Position numbers and translations under genes: made by a program | Part shown: positions 16,519 through 24,520 of the stretch, piece after piece | How positions within the stretch are numbered: position 1 is the stretch's first letter | Layout of the letters: every line of letters starts with the position of its first letter | Source: a virus | Direction: 5' to 3' (one strand) | IMG/VR virus record: IMGVR_UViG_3300048922_000467 | Coordinates: 1 to 64,000 of that record | DNA length: 64,000 nucleotides | Notes under the pieces: generated by a model | The model's input: the letters and a program-made list of their open reading frames with translations, nothing else | Database searches by the model: none | Told to the model about the DNA's origin: nothing

Positions 16519-17033
16519 TTCTTCCAGCGATTCATCGTGCGGTTGCCGAACCAGAAGCTGATCACTGCAACCAACATTGCTTCGTCGAAATCAGTCCAGC
16601 TTCGAACGATCGCTTCCACCCCAGAAAGCCCCGACGCGGCCAGCAACTGGAAGGTCGCGATCTTGTAGAACATGTAGAAGCCGACCAGGCCGTAGGTGAT
16701 TACAGGCCTGCACATGCGGATGAAAAAGTCGACGTGAACACCGATTATAGCAACATACCCCTTGATCCAGCGTGGTAGGTCAGTCGCGGCAACGGACGAA
16801 ATCAGCTTGTCGCCGTAAGTCTCTTCGGGCTTGCGAACTGCAATGGCCTCGTCGATATCAGCACGGGCGTTGATCTCCTCCATTCGCCAGGTGTGCTCAG
16901 CATTTGCATTCTCAAGTCGGAGCTTCATCATCTCCAGTTCTTGTTTATGATCCTGGCTGCTTTGAAAGAGCTCAAATACCTTAGGAACGAATGGCGCCAG
17001 GAATCCAAACAAAGCACTAATCATGCTGATCAT
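16515..17033 (-). CDS. putative holin / membrane protein
   Basis: 172 aa with a hydrophobic N-terminus (residues 5-22), a charged helical middle (28-70) and three hydrophobic segments near 90-107, 112-137 and 150-165. Coupled to the lysozyme by a 4-bp overlap. Three-segment membrane proteins of this size next to an endolysin are usually holins. The lysis order holin-endolysin is kept. Confidence 0.65.
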   Translation of the reverse strand: MISMISALFGFLAPFVPKVFELFQSSQDHKQELEMMKLRLENANAEHTWRMEEINARADIDEAIAVRKPEETYGDKLISSVAATDLPRWIKGYVAIIGVHVDFFIRMCRPVITYGLVGFYMFYKIATFQLLAASGLSGVEAIVRSWTDFDEAMLVAVISFWFGNRTMNRWKK

Positions 17034-17305
17034 TTCGACACCCCCTTAACAATCAAGGCATCAATCCGAACACTGATCTTGTCAAGTTTGTCTTCAATGC
17101 GCTTGCTGTCTTCTTTGCGCTCAATTTGATAAGTCTGAATTTGAGCTGAGACGATATCGACGCGCTGATCAAGCAGTTCGATTTTCTTGTCGAGACCTGA
17201 ATAAGCCCAGACACCTGAAACCACCAGTGATAACAGGGGAATCAAGGCGTACAGGGAAATAACTAAGTTCGAGGCGTTTGTAGGCGCCGTGGGAGTGGCT
17301 GACAT
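17030..17305 (-). CDS. small membrane-anchored coiled-coil protein of the lysis module
   Basis: 91 aa: one N-terminal membrane helix (residues 14-36) and then a heptad-like coiled coil (DKKIELLDQRVDIVSAQIQ...). The topology matches XhlA/Rz-type lysis accessories. First of a three-gene overlapping lysis operon. No lipoprotein partner was found inside it. Confidence 0.6.
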   Translation of the reverse strand: MSATPTAPTNASNLVISLYALIPLLSLVVSGVWAYSGLDKKIELLDQRVDIVSAQIQTYQIERKEDSKRIEDKLDKISVRIDALIVKGVSK

Positions 17306-17363
17306 TTGTTATTCTTCTTTTTATTGTCAGAAAGGGCTCTATGGCCTATATCTGATTGTAGCA

Positions 17364-17386
17364 TGCGCCATTTAGCAAATGGCGCA
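17364..17386. repeat. perfect 10-bp inverted repeat
   Basis: TGCGCCATTT and its complement around a 3-base loop, in the 94-bp gap between two leftward genes. It lacks a T-run on either side, so it is not a clear rho-independent terminator. Confidence 0.6.
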
Positions 17387-17399
17387 ATGTGGCTCTCTA

Positions 17400-18305
17400 T
17401 TATGTTTTATTTTCCGACTTGGAAAATGTGCACCACAGCTTCTTGCCTTCTGGGTTACGACCTGGCTCCCAAAGCACCTCGCCGGTTATTTCCTCTGGTA
17501 TTCTATAGACGATTTTTGTTGGCATCGTAACCAGCGGATTCACAGACTTGAAGTAGATACCATAACCCTTCTGCATCACAGATTCTGTCGTGTCGTAACG
17601 AAGTTCCTTTTTCTCCGGAGTAATTATTACCAAGCTACCCTCCGAAGGCAGTCGACCTTCAGAATCTTCATTCTTGAATGTAGCGTCAATAACAACGAAT
17701 TTCGACCCAGCCCAGGAGTCAGGTTCGCTGAACCTATTGTTTGTGCCCACGCTAGATTTTATCTCGCAAGAATTCATTCCGACGGTGAAATGGCCGAATC
17801 TTCCTTTCCTAAATGAGCTTTTAGTGAGTGCGTCGTACTGGCCAGAATTAGTTTTACCAAAATAAATGGATTGGCTCGCGCATCTGGCGATCTTGGAAGA
17901 CAGGGGCTTATATTCTGATTTCGCCCCAAAAAACTTTTCCGTATTTCGCCGCACCAGGAACTCCTCGTACCGAGCTTTAGCAAGCCAGTACTTTTTCTGC
18001 TGGTCATCAAGCTTATCTCTGGCAGCATCTAGCTCGGTTACAAAGGGTGTAGGGCCAAAGCTTTTTTTCATGTCTGTGATGATTGAGTCAGCCCCTGACA
18101 CATAGCGAAATATCGAAGCTCCGGAAAGGGTCGTTAGCGTAGAAATTAGGGCAGAAGCCTCTGACGCTGGGTGCTGAGAACTCAGCTCGCTGAACGCGTT
18201 ATTGCAGAACTCTGAAGTAAGCTTCTCTTCAGCGTAAACAACGGTGCTAGCAACCAGCAAACCACCAAAAACCGAAACCCTCAAAATTCGCACGCGCACC
18301 TCCAT
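17400..18305 (-). CDS. secreted hypothetical protein, possible lysogenic conversion gene
   Basis: 301 aa from the ATG at 18305. N-terminal signal peptide: MEVRVRILR then a hydrophobic run and VVYA before the mature part. Residues about 190-300 look like a beta-sandwich of the DUF4352 kind (FVVIDATFKNED, then ITPEKKELRYDTT). The position between lysis and fibre genes, plus export, suggest a cargo gene acting in the envelope. A longer GTG/ATG start upstream would spoil the signal peptide. Confidence 0.6.
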   Translation of the reverse strand: MEVRVRILRVSVFGGLLVASTVVYAEEKLTSEFCNNAFSELSSQHPASEASALISTLTTLSGASIFRYVSGADSIITDMKKSFGPTPFVTELDAARDKLDDQQKKYWLAKARYEEFLVRRNTEKFFGAKSEYKPLSSKIARCASQSIYFGKTNSGQYDALTKSSFRKGRFGHFTVGMNSCEIKSSVGTNNRFSEPDSWAGSKFVVIDATFKNEDSEGRLPSEGSLVIITPEKKELRYDTTESVMQKGYGIYFKSVNPLVTMPTKIVYRIPEEITGEVLWEPGRNPEGKKLWCTFSKSENKT

Positions 18306-18352
18306 ATGAATCACCGAACCGCCTGATCGCATTCTGCCATTGCGCCTTGGCC

Positions 18353-18739
18353 TCACCAAGGCTTTTGCGGCCAAAACACCGCGACTGGGTCAGGGGCTTC
18401 CGGGATATCGCGAAGGCCTTGCCGGTATTCTGCCAGAGCCAAGCGTGTGTTTTGGTCGACCTCGGTGCCGGCGATGAGAGCTTGGTCGTGAAGCATGCAG
18501 ACCCTGGCGTCAGCTTCCTGCAGTAGCTCTGCGCGTTTCTCTCTAATAGCTTTCATCAGAGATGCACGATTGGGCTCGAACACGAGCTGGCCATCGCGAA
18601 CGACTGGCACAAGGCCCTGGTTGAGGCTAGCAGCGATAGCCGGGCTCTCTGGGATTTCGAGGTATGGGAGTCCTGGCATGTCGGCAGAAGTGAAGCGGAA
18701 GACGTAGCCTGAGTCGTTGTAGTAAGCGCGCATAGTCAT
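18353..18739 (-). CDS. tail fibre assembly chaperone-like protein
   Basis: 128 aa from the ATG at 18739, whose start overlaps the TGA of the fibre gene. The C-terminal half has IREKRAELLQEADARV and ALAEYRQGLRDIPEAPDPVAVFWPQKP, the signature of phage tail assembly chaperones (DUF4376/Phage_tail_APC type). These help fold or attach the adjacent fibre. The N-terminal strand is short and variable. Confidence 0.75.
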   Translation of the reverse strand: MTMRAYYNDSGYVFRFTSADMPGLPYLEIPESPAIAASLNQGLVPVVRDGQLVFEPNRASLMKAIREKRAELLQEADARVCMLHDQALIAGTEVDQNTRLALAEYRQGLRDIPEAPDPVAVFWPQKPW

Positions 18740-19956
18740 CACTTCTTGATGTAATAAGCCAAATTCTTTTCAGGGCGTTGAAGGTTCGGCAGGATGAGCG
18801 CGAAGCCAGGCCCGAAGTCTGCTGTATTCGTTTGCACGCTGCCGCTCTGACCCATAAGCGAGCCAGTTGCCCCCAGGCCACCAACAAAAGCGAACTCGTT
18901 GCTCAGGGGATCGAAATCAGCATCCGCATAGCCTGACATGACCGGAGCAGTGATCCAGGTGTTTCCACTGTCGAAGGAGATCATCGCAGGTGCGCTGGAC
19001 TCTGGGACTGCGATTAGCAAGCTATATCCAGTGCTGCTGTTGACTGCCACAAGTCGCTTTAGACTAAGTAGCGCTGGCAGAGTGATGGTATAGCTGTAGT
19101 CAAATTCAAGCGCTCGATACTCCAGTCTTGACCGGCTCTCGTAGATGAAGACCGCTCCGGCGCCGGCACTTTCAATGCACTCATGCTCGACGTCAGCAGC
19201 GATCTCAAGCATCAGAACAGTCGAAACCTGGCCATCCTCGAACATCAGCTTGTAGATGCCATGCTGACCGGCAATTGTGAGCTGAGCGTAAACATAGCCA
19301 GAACCAACCATCTTGATAGGCTTCGAAATGTCGGCAGGAATAGTGCCCGCTTTTATGAAGGAGGCTCCGTCATCTGCTTTGTAGATTGTCAGGACACCTG
19401 ACTCGACAACAGCCAGAAGCTCGTATCCATAGCTCGAATCAGCCGCACCGGCAATGCTTTCAAAGCTCGCGTTGAGTGCTACAACACCGATGTCTTGGAA
19501 AACCGTCCCTGCAGAACCGTAATAGATATGGCAGGCCGTTTTGAAGACAGACATGTTGTTCGGATAGCTGCTGGGCGTCGGGATACCCACCTGGAACACA
19601 TGCCAGTTACCTTCAGTTTTCGCCAATGTGGCTTGCCCAGAGCGGTACACCTGGGAGTAGAGATCAGTTCCAAACCTGGTCTCCGAGTTTTCATTCACCG
19701 AAACCCTGGCAGCCCCATACTCCTCGAAGTTCAGAGCAGTCTTGAGATCATCAAGGCCTTCGTCGTACAGATACGTTCCGTCGCACTCCAGTAGTCCTTC
19801 GTATGTTCCACGAGGTTTGAGCACGATGTCTCCGACCTTGACGGCTTTGGCCGCAACATCATAAACGCTCACTGACTCGGACGCGCCTGGCTTGTGAACG
19901 TGAAGCTTCATCGATACATCACCAGCCCAAGCTGGCAGTTCACTGATCGTTTTCAT
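18739..19956 (-). CDS. tail fibre-like virion protein
   Basis: 405 aa, rich in beta-strands and small residues, with repeated aromatic-glycine turns, no signal peptide. Pairing with the downstream assembly chaperone points to a host-binding fibre or a particle decoration. Overlaps the following chaperone start by 1 bp and the preceding small gene by 17 bp. Confidence 0.6.
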   Translation of the reverse strand: MKTISELPAWAGDVSMKLHVHKPGASESVSVYDVAAKAVKVGDIVLKPRGTYEGLLECDGTYLYDEGLDDLKTALNFEEYGAARVSVNENSETRFGTDLYSQVYRSGQATLAKTEGNWHVFQVGIPTPSSYPNNMSVFKTACHIYYGSAGTVFQDIGVVALNASFESIAGAADSSYGYELLAVVESGVLTIYKADDGASFIKAGTIPADISKPIKMVGSGYVYAQLTIAGQHGIYKLMFEDGQVSTVLMLEIAADVEHECIESAGAGAVFIYESRSRLEYRALEFDYSYTITLPALLSLKRLVAVNSSTGYSLLIAVPESSAPAMISFDSGNTWITAPVMSGYADADFDPLSNEFAFVGGLGATGSLMGQSGSVQTNTADFGPGFALILPNLQRPEKNLAYYIKK

Positions 19957-20119
19957 AAATGATTACTTCACCGCTATCTGTTCTCTCAGCCTCAAACACG
20001 CCCTTGCTGAGCTCGTAAACCATCGCATTTGCTGGGATTGAAGGCGCCGTGCCGGCGAAGCGCCGATACCCTTTGCTGAGCACTCCAAAGATCGCGGCAG
20101 CACCAACTCGCCTAATCAT
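19940..20119 (-). CDS. small hypothetical virion-operon protein
   Basis: 59 aa from the ATG at 20119, which overlaps the stop of the upstream gene (ATGA). Basic N-terminus MIRRVGAAAIFG and a short beta-hairpin-like tail with FEAERTDSGEVIIYE. Not recognised; probably structural or fibre-associated from its place. Confidence 0.5.
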   Translation of the reverse strand: MIRRVGAAAIFGVLSKGYRRFAGTAPSIPANAMVYELSKGVFEAERTDSGEVIIYENDQ

Positions 20120-20436
20120 TTGACTGCATGCACCCAGCATTCAGCTGCGTCGGCTCCATCCATCAACCGCACCTGGATTGCTGCCCCACGATCAACGGCG
20201 ATGAACGAGCCTCCGCGAGCGTCCACAGGCGGCGAATCGGTACTGACAACGCCTCCAGCAGCGAAATGAATCAGAGAGTTGCAGAACAGGTACACAGCCT
20301 CTGATTCGCACGGCTCAGTCACCAACACCTCAGACCCCGAAAGCTCTTTCCGCCCCAGCAGCTCTGCCGGAGCAACGATCGGCAGCGGCTCTCTCTCACG
20401 AGTTTGAGCAGTGAACAGCCCTGGGCGCTTACTCAT
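20116..20436 (-). CDS. hypothetical virion-operon protein
   Basis: 106 aa, beta-rich, one run with ARGGSFIAVDRGAAIQVRL. Coupled by overlaps on both sides. No family recognised; position between coat and fibre genes suggests a minor structural protein. Confidence 0.5.
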   Translation of the reverse strand: MSKRPGLFTAQTREREPLPIVAPAELLGRKELSGSEVLVTEPCESEAVYLFCNSLIHFAAGGVVSTDSPPVDARGGSFIAVDRGAAIQVRLMDGADAAECWVHAVK

Positions 20437-20641
20437 CCTCAGTAACCTCTACAGCAGGCTTGCGACCCCGACGCTTCGGCTTTTCAGCTGCAAGCTCAGG
20501 TTCATCAGGAGCAGATCCAGCAGTGCCGCCGACGAACAGATACCCCAGGCCAAGCCAATGAGTTTCGGCTCTCGACCCGGCATCCACGAACACCCTGTGA
20601 TCCCCCAGCTGCAGTGAATTTACCGATACTTCGCGCTTCAT
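20429..20641 (-). CDS. small hypothetical protein with basic tail
   Basis: 70 aa from the ATG at 20641 (TTGAGAAC ribosome site). A beta-rich N-terminal part ends in a KPKRRGRKPAVE stretch. A longer reading from 20680 would run through the parS-like palindrome, but lacks as good a ribosome site. Not recognised. Confidence 0.5.
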   Translation of the reverse strand: MKREVSVNSLQLGDHRVFVDAGSRAETHWLGLGYLFVGGTAGSAPDEPELAAEKPKRRGRKPAVEVTEDE

Positions 20642-20663
20642 TTTTGTTCTCAAAAAAGGGTCG

Positions 20664-20679
20664 TGTTCCACGTGGAACA
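20664..20679. promoter_or_regulatory. perfect parS-like palindrome
   Basis: TGTTCCACGTGGAACA, a perfect 16-bp palindrome matching the ParB-binding parS sequence of Pseudomonas chromosomes. It lies in the gap upstream of a small leftward gene and behind the coat-gene terminator. No parA or parB is seen in the window. Confidence 0.8.
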
Positions 20680-20710
20680 TATTATGGCGAATAGTGCCTA
20701 ACAAACTGAA

Positions 20711-20730
20711 GAAAGGGCCCCGGAGGGCCC
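20711..20730 (-). terminator. rho-independent terminator after the coat gene
   Basis: GGGCCC/GGGCCC stem with a 4-base loop followed on the minus strand by TTTC, just behind the stop of the major capsid gene. Confidence 0.6.
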
Positions 20731-20736
20731 AGTCTG

Positions 20737-21900
20737 TCAGTGGCCACCGAGCCTCAGCGCACGTTCAGGGCTCACGGTTTTCAAGCCGCAGAGGGTTTCA
20801 AATTTCCACTGAGTGGACTCGGTGCGAGGCTCGTACCAGCGAAGCATGCGGAGCGAGATTCCGGTGCGTGGGTCAGTCATCTGCGCAATGTTCACGCCAG
20901 CAGCGTCTTCTGGCACTTCGAGATTGCGGAAGGCGATCAGGAATGCGGACTTGGTGAAGGCCAGGTCGATCGGGTGATCGCCGAGGACGCTGACAGCAGA
21001 GCCAGAGGCGATGGCTTCCAGGACTGCCGGGTAGACTGGGACTGCAGAGCCTGCTGTGTCAGCAGTGACTACGAAAGTCTGATGGCTGCCAGCAACAGAG
21101 ATCACGTCGCCTTTCAGGAATGTCGCACCGTTCACTCCCGCCAGGGCAAGCGTAGTAGAGCCAGCTACTGCCTGTGCAGACAGGGTAATGCCGGCGTTTG
21201 CAGCTGCAGTGCCTGCGACGTGGTACGGAGCTTGAACGTCCGAGTACAGATCGAACCCATACTTGCGACCGATCAGGCCCTGGCTGACCACGTTCGCATC
21301 ACCGCTTTCGTTGATCTTCGAGAACTCAAGCAGCAGGTCAGCTTCAGTGTCCGAGGTCAGGACAATACTGCGACCGTTCAGGATTTTGCGGTTCTGCATT
21401 TCCTTCCGAGCGGCGATCAGATCGGACTTGTCGCGGCCAGCGGTCGAAGCCGGATTGCCCGAGATGTACGGGATGTCCTTGTACAAGCTGAACAGGTTTT
21501 TGTTGACGGTACGGCCAATGGCATCAACAGCAGCGGCAGCAGCAGACGGCAGAGTCAGCGAGTTCGCGTGCGCCAGGAACTCAGCGTCTTTCATCGCGAA
21601 CTGCTTGTACAAGTGCCGATCAAGCTTCACGTCGACTTTGCCGGCAGTGATGTCCTCAGACTGCGAGCCAGCCGAATCAGTTGGATGGTCTTCAGCATCC
21701 GAGAACTCGATCGGCTTTGCGATTCGGATCGTATCACCATGATTTTTTGCCTCATCGGCTGTATCGACGCTGACAAGATGGGGCATCGTCAGCTGGCCGT
21801 ATAGACGATCAATGGCCAGGGGCAGAATCACCTCTGTCATCAGGGCTTCAGTGTCATTGCCGTGGCGTACAAGAGCCAGGAGCGGGAGCATTGCAGTCAT
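20737..21900 (-). CDS. major capsid protein, P22 coat type
   Basis: 387 aa. P22-like HK97-fold coat: N-arm with ALIDRLYGQLT-type helix, GDTIRIAKP strand, a long spine-helix region, and an inserted beta domain near residues 230-285 (AGITLSAQAVAGSTTLALAG... GDVISVAG) like the P22 I-domain. C-terminus has DPRTGISLRMLRWYEP, conserved among these coats. Start ATG behind AGGTGAAGTA. Scaffold gene lies immediately upstream. Confidence 0.85.
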   Translation of the reverse strand: MTAMLPLLALVRHGNDTEALMTEVILPLAIDRLYGQLTMPHLVSVDTADEAKNHGDTIRIAKPIEFSDAEDHPTDSAGSQSEDITAGKVDVKLDRHLYKQFAMKDAEFLAHANSLTLPSAAAAAVDAIGRTVNKNLFSLYKDIPYISGNPASTAGRDKSDLIAARKEMQNRKILNGRSIVLTSDTEADLLLEFSKINESGDANVVSQGLIGRKYGFDLYSDVQAPYHVAGTAAANAGITLSAQAVAGSTTLALAGVNGATFLKGDVISVAGSHQTFVVTADTAGSAVPVYPAVLEAIASGSAVSVLGDHPIDLAFTKSAFLIAFRNLEVPEDAAGVNIAQMTDPRTGISLRMLRWYEPRTESTQWKFETLCGLKTVSPERALRLGGH

Positions 21901-21973
21901 TACTTCACCTGTTTTTGTTTTTTATTGGTGATTGATTTGGAGTTTGACGCGACATCAGCCCACGGGGCGTGAT

Positions 21974-22007
21974 GGTTCCGGCACAACCGGAGGGGCCCGG
22001 AAGCCCC
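21974..22007. repeat. two hairpins between scaffold and coat genes
   Basis: CCGG-CACAA-CCGG and GGGGC-CCGGAA-GCCCC lie next to each other in the 115-bp scaffold-coat gap. There is no T-run on the minus side. They could tune the scaffold:coat ratio by RNA processing or attenuation (inference). Confidence 0.5.
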
Positions 22008-22015
22008 GAAGTGAA

Positions 22016-22786
22016 TCAGTTGATGACGATCTCGCCTGATGCTCTTTTTGCGAGCAAGGCTTTCTTTTCTTCTGCGCTTGCCGCGATCAAGGTGCGTTGC
22101 CATTCTGCAGTGCTGATGGCTTTTCCCGCTCCTGTGACGCCCCTGGAGCCGGAACCTGGCATTTGCTTGAAGTAGTGCGGTTTCGTTGCTGTGAGCCCGG
22201 AAATCCACTCGTCAGGTGTCAGAGGCCTGCCGTTTTTACCGATGGCGATGTTCCCGCTTGAGTCACGTGCTACGAGCTCCCCGGCGTCATTGAGCTGCCA
22301 AGTGTTGCCGGCAACGGACATCAGATCATCGAGCGCCGAGGGGTGGAAGAATTCATTTTTGAGCGCCACCTGGCCGATGCTTTGCTTGATCTGGAACTGC
22401 TTGAGCTTAAGTCTTTCGCCATCAACAGCTTTGCGAAGATCTTCTTTTTCGGCTTGCTCCGCTGCCAACTTCTCTTGCCAGGTGGCACTGTTGGCGTTGA
22501 CGCGCTTATCGAGCAGTGTTTGCAGATCCAGCTTGCCAGCTTTCAGAGCATCAAGATCGTCCTTCTCCTGAATGCCTGCTTCAAACGCCTTCATCCGCTC
22601 TGCCAAGGTTTTCTTCTCGTTCAGAAGATCGGCGTTTTTACTCTTTAGCGGAGTGACTTCTTTCTCTACGTGAGCTTTTAAGAAGTCTAGGAAGGCAGGG
22701 TTTTCCTGCAGGGCATTGAAGTCCAGTGGCGGAACTTCATCTTCGCCGAAGCGAATAAGGCTTACCAGCTTGTGCATCTGAAACAT
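22016..22786 (-). CDS. capsid scaffolding protein
   Basis: 256 aa, highly charged and helical, with a long coiled coil (residues 35-140), then NEFFHPSALDDLMSVAG and a C-terminal helix-turn region. The composition and place directly before the coat gene are those of phage scaffold/GPO-like proteins. It guides procapsid assembly and is lost on maturation. Confidence 0.8.
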   Translation of the reverse strand: MFQMHKLVSLIRFGEDEVPPLDFNALQENPAFLDFLKAHVEKEVTPLKSKNADLLNEKKTLAERMKAFEAGIQEKDDLDALKAGKLDLQTLLDKRVNANSATWQEKLAAEQAEKEDLRKAVDGERLKLKQFQIKQSIGQVALKNEFFHPSALDDLMSVAGNTWQLNDAGELVARDSSGNIAIGKNGRPLTPDEWISGLTATKPHYFKQMPGSGSRGVTGAGKAISTAEWQRTLIAASAEEKKALLAKRASGEIVIN

Positions 22787-22827
22787 TTAGTCCCCCAAGG
22801 ACGTTGTTTTCTTATCGTTATGTCCTA

Positions 22828-22836
22828 ATTATATCA
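22828..22836 (-). promoter_or_regulatory. extended -10 promoter, scaffold-coat operon
   Basis: On the minus strand TGATATAAT forms an extended -10 (TGnTATAAT) about 40 bp before the scaffold start; no good -35. A GTCCCCC/GGGGGAC pair brackets this 70-bp region. Confidence 0.4.
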
Positions 22837-22874
22837 ATGCCAAACACACAAAGGGGGACAAATGCAAATATTTT

Positions 22875-23570
22875 TCAGGCTTTTTTCCGGGCATGGAATA
22901 GCTTGAGAAACTGCTGATCAGATGGCTTGAGCAAATTCAGTGCATTATAGAAAGACTGGCTCGGTACGAACTTGCCCGCCTGCGCTTTATATAGAATGTT
23001 GTGAACAAAGCCAGTGTCTAGCATCAGCCGCATAATCTCCATTGATGCCAGTTCTTCGTCTCCCTGACCGATAAACGGGACAACTTCATCCAACGACTCG
23101 AATGCTAGGTACAACTCCATCGCCGTGAGCTTTCGCTGCGGCTTCCGGCCAACTGACAGCTTGTGCAAATAGAACCTAACCAGGAGCATCCCCACATGAA
23201 ACTGGGAGTTCATCAGCGCAGCAGGGATCTGCTCGATCAACAGCTCATCTTGATGCTCCGCGAGTTGGTTCAACAAGCAACGCACAAGCTCGTAATCCCC
23301 TGAAATCGGAGCATTTCGCTGAGTTCCCAGCAGTACAGCCACGGGGCCAATCAGCGTCGCCAGCTCAAGCAGCATCTCCCGATAACCACCGTCCAGCGGC
23401 TTGCTTTTGCCATCAAACCCCAGGGCATGCAGGTGATCAGCGATGTCAGCGAGGAGCTGGACAGTGCCAGCTTGCAGCTCGTTTTTGTCCAGGTGATGGC
23501 GGATGCCCTGAAGGCCACGGAGGTTGCGAGCCTTGAAGTGTTGAAAGACCAGCTCAGCTGCTTCTGACAT
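22875..23570 (-). CDS. hypothetical helical protein
   Basis: 231 aa, nearly all helical, with many Leu-rich amphipathic segments, no membrane segment. Behind a 115-aa gene with a 3-bp gap, so the two are co-transcribed. Not recognised. It is the first gene of the accessory block beyond the scaffold. Confidence 0.55.
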   Translation of the reverse strand: MSEAAELVFQHFKARNLRGLQGIRHHLDKNELQAGTVQLLADIADHLHALGFDGKSKPLDGGYREMLLELATLIGPVAVLLGTQRNAPISGDYELVRCLLNQLAEHQDELLIEQIPAALMNSQFHVGMLLVRFYLHKLSVGRKPQRKLTAMELYLAFESLDEVVPFIGQGDEELASMEIMRLMLDTGFVHNILYKAQAGKFVPSQSFYNALNLLKPSDQQFLKLFHARKKA

Positions 23571-23573
23571 ATC

Positions 23574-23921
23574 TCACCATTCATTGATTTGCCCGAGCAC
23601 CTCCCATGTGAGGGCATCAAGCGTGATTTTGTCGAACTCAGTGACTCGGAATTCGTACGTTGTGTGCCTAAACTTAAAGACTCCAGCGCTTAGCACGTAC
23701 TGAATCATGCACCTGAAAACCTCCCAGCAGGCATGGTCGCCAAGCTCTGCTTCGATGCCCCATTCTTGCAGGGCCTTCTGACGTTTCCCGCGAAAACAAT
23801 GTGACGCTCCTGAGTAAAAGTTTTTTGCCTTATCGAATCCACCGCAAAGATAAATGGCGCAAAGGTGTCGGGTGGATTCGTCGCAAGCCAGCACTGGCAC
23901 TACCAATGGATTAGCTGTCAT
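23574..23921 (-). CDS. hypothetical cysteine-containing protein
   Basis: 115 aa with five cysteines and a C-terminal TLDALTWEVLGQINEW. Preceded on the minus strand by a promoter-like TTGATT-N17-TAATAA and an AAGAATGAGCACC ribosome region. Not recognised. Confidence 0.5.
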   Translation of the reverse strand: MTANPLVVPVLACDESTRHLCAIYLCGGFDKAKNFYSGASHCFRGKRQKALQEWGIEAELGDHACWEVFRCMIQYVLSAGVFKFRHTTYEFRVTEFDKITLDALTWEVLGQINEW

Positions 23922-24061
23922 TTCGGGTGCTCATTCTTATTATTTTTATGCTTCATTATTAGCATTGAGCGGGGCTAAAATCAATATCATGGCACTTACT
24001 AATTAGCTCGGACACCACCGTCCTGGCGGATTTGGCTTGACCAGTAAGCAAGCCTGCGACA

Positions 24062-24077
24062 CTGTATATATGTCCAG
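24062..24077. promoter_or_regulatory. LexA (SOS) box of umuDC
   Basis: CTG-TATATATGTC-CAG: CTG-N10-CAG spacing, 24 bp before the umuD start. It predicts induction by DNA damage when LexA is cleaved. Confidence 0.8.
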
Positions 24078-24100
24078 CAACCTGCCCGTAGTGCATCGCC

Positions 24101-24520
24101 ATGCTCACTCAACTCCCACATCTGTCGCTCAGTCAAATCCCGCTCCCCCTGCAGCTCTGCAAGCTCAAGGCCGGCTTTCCATCACCAGCCCTGGACTACG
24201 TCGAAGACAGACTGACGCTGAATGACGTGGTTAAGCTCGATCCCAGGTACTGCTATCTATGCCAAATTGATGGCGATTCCATGATCGACTACGGCATCCA
24301 GCCCGGAGATGTAGCAGTGATCAGCCGCAACGAGCCAGCCAGGCCTGGGAAGATTGTGGTCATCAGCATCGACGGTCAGAACACGCTTAAGCTGCTGTCT
24401 GAAGATGACCAGGGCCCGGTGCTCCTCGCCGGCAACAGCGCTTACAAGCCGATTCGGCCAGGTGACGGTGAGGAGTGGGTATTTCATGGGGTGCTGATCG
24501 CATGCACGCGCCTGTTCTGA
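24101..24520 (+). CDS. umuD: UmuD-like S24 peptidase / translesion polymerase accessory subunit
   Basis: 139 aa. Self-cleavage site AGFPSPA near residue 25, catalytic serine in GDSMIDYGIQPGD, catalytic lysine in NTLKLL, all as in UmuD/RumA. RecA-assisted cleavage yields UmuD', which joins UmuC to form the error-prone polymerase V. LexA box directly upstream, umuC directly downstream with overlap. Plasmids and phages often carry such pairs. Confidence 0.9.
   Translation: MLTQLPHLSLSQIPLPLQLCKLKAGFPSPALDYVEDRLTLNDVVKLDPRYCYLCQIDGDSMIDYGIQPGDVAVISRNEPARPGKIVVISIDGQNTLKLLSEDDQGPVLLAGNSAYKPIRPGDGEEWVFHGVLIACTRLF

Noticed and set aside
17364-17386. 10-bp hairpin as a terminator
   Set aside because: No T-run on either side; kept only as an inverted repeat.
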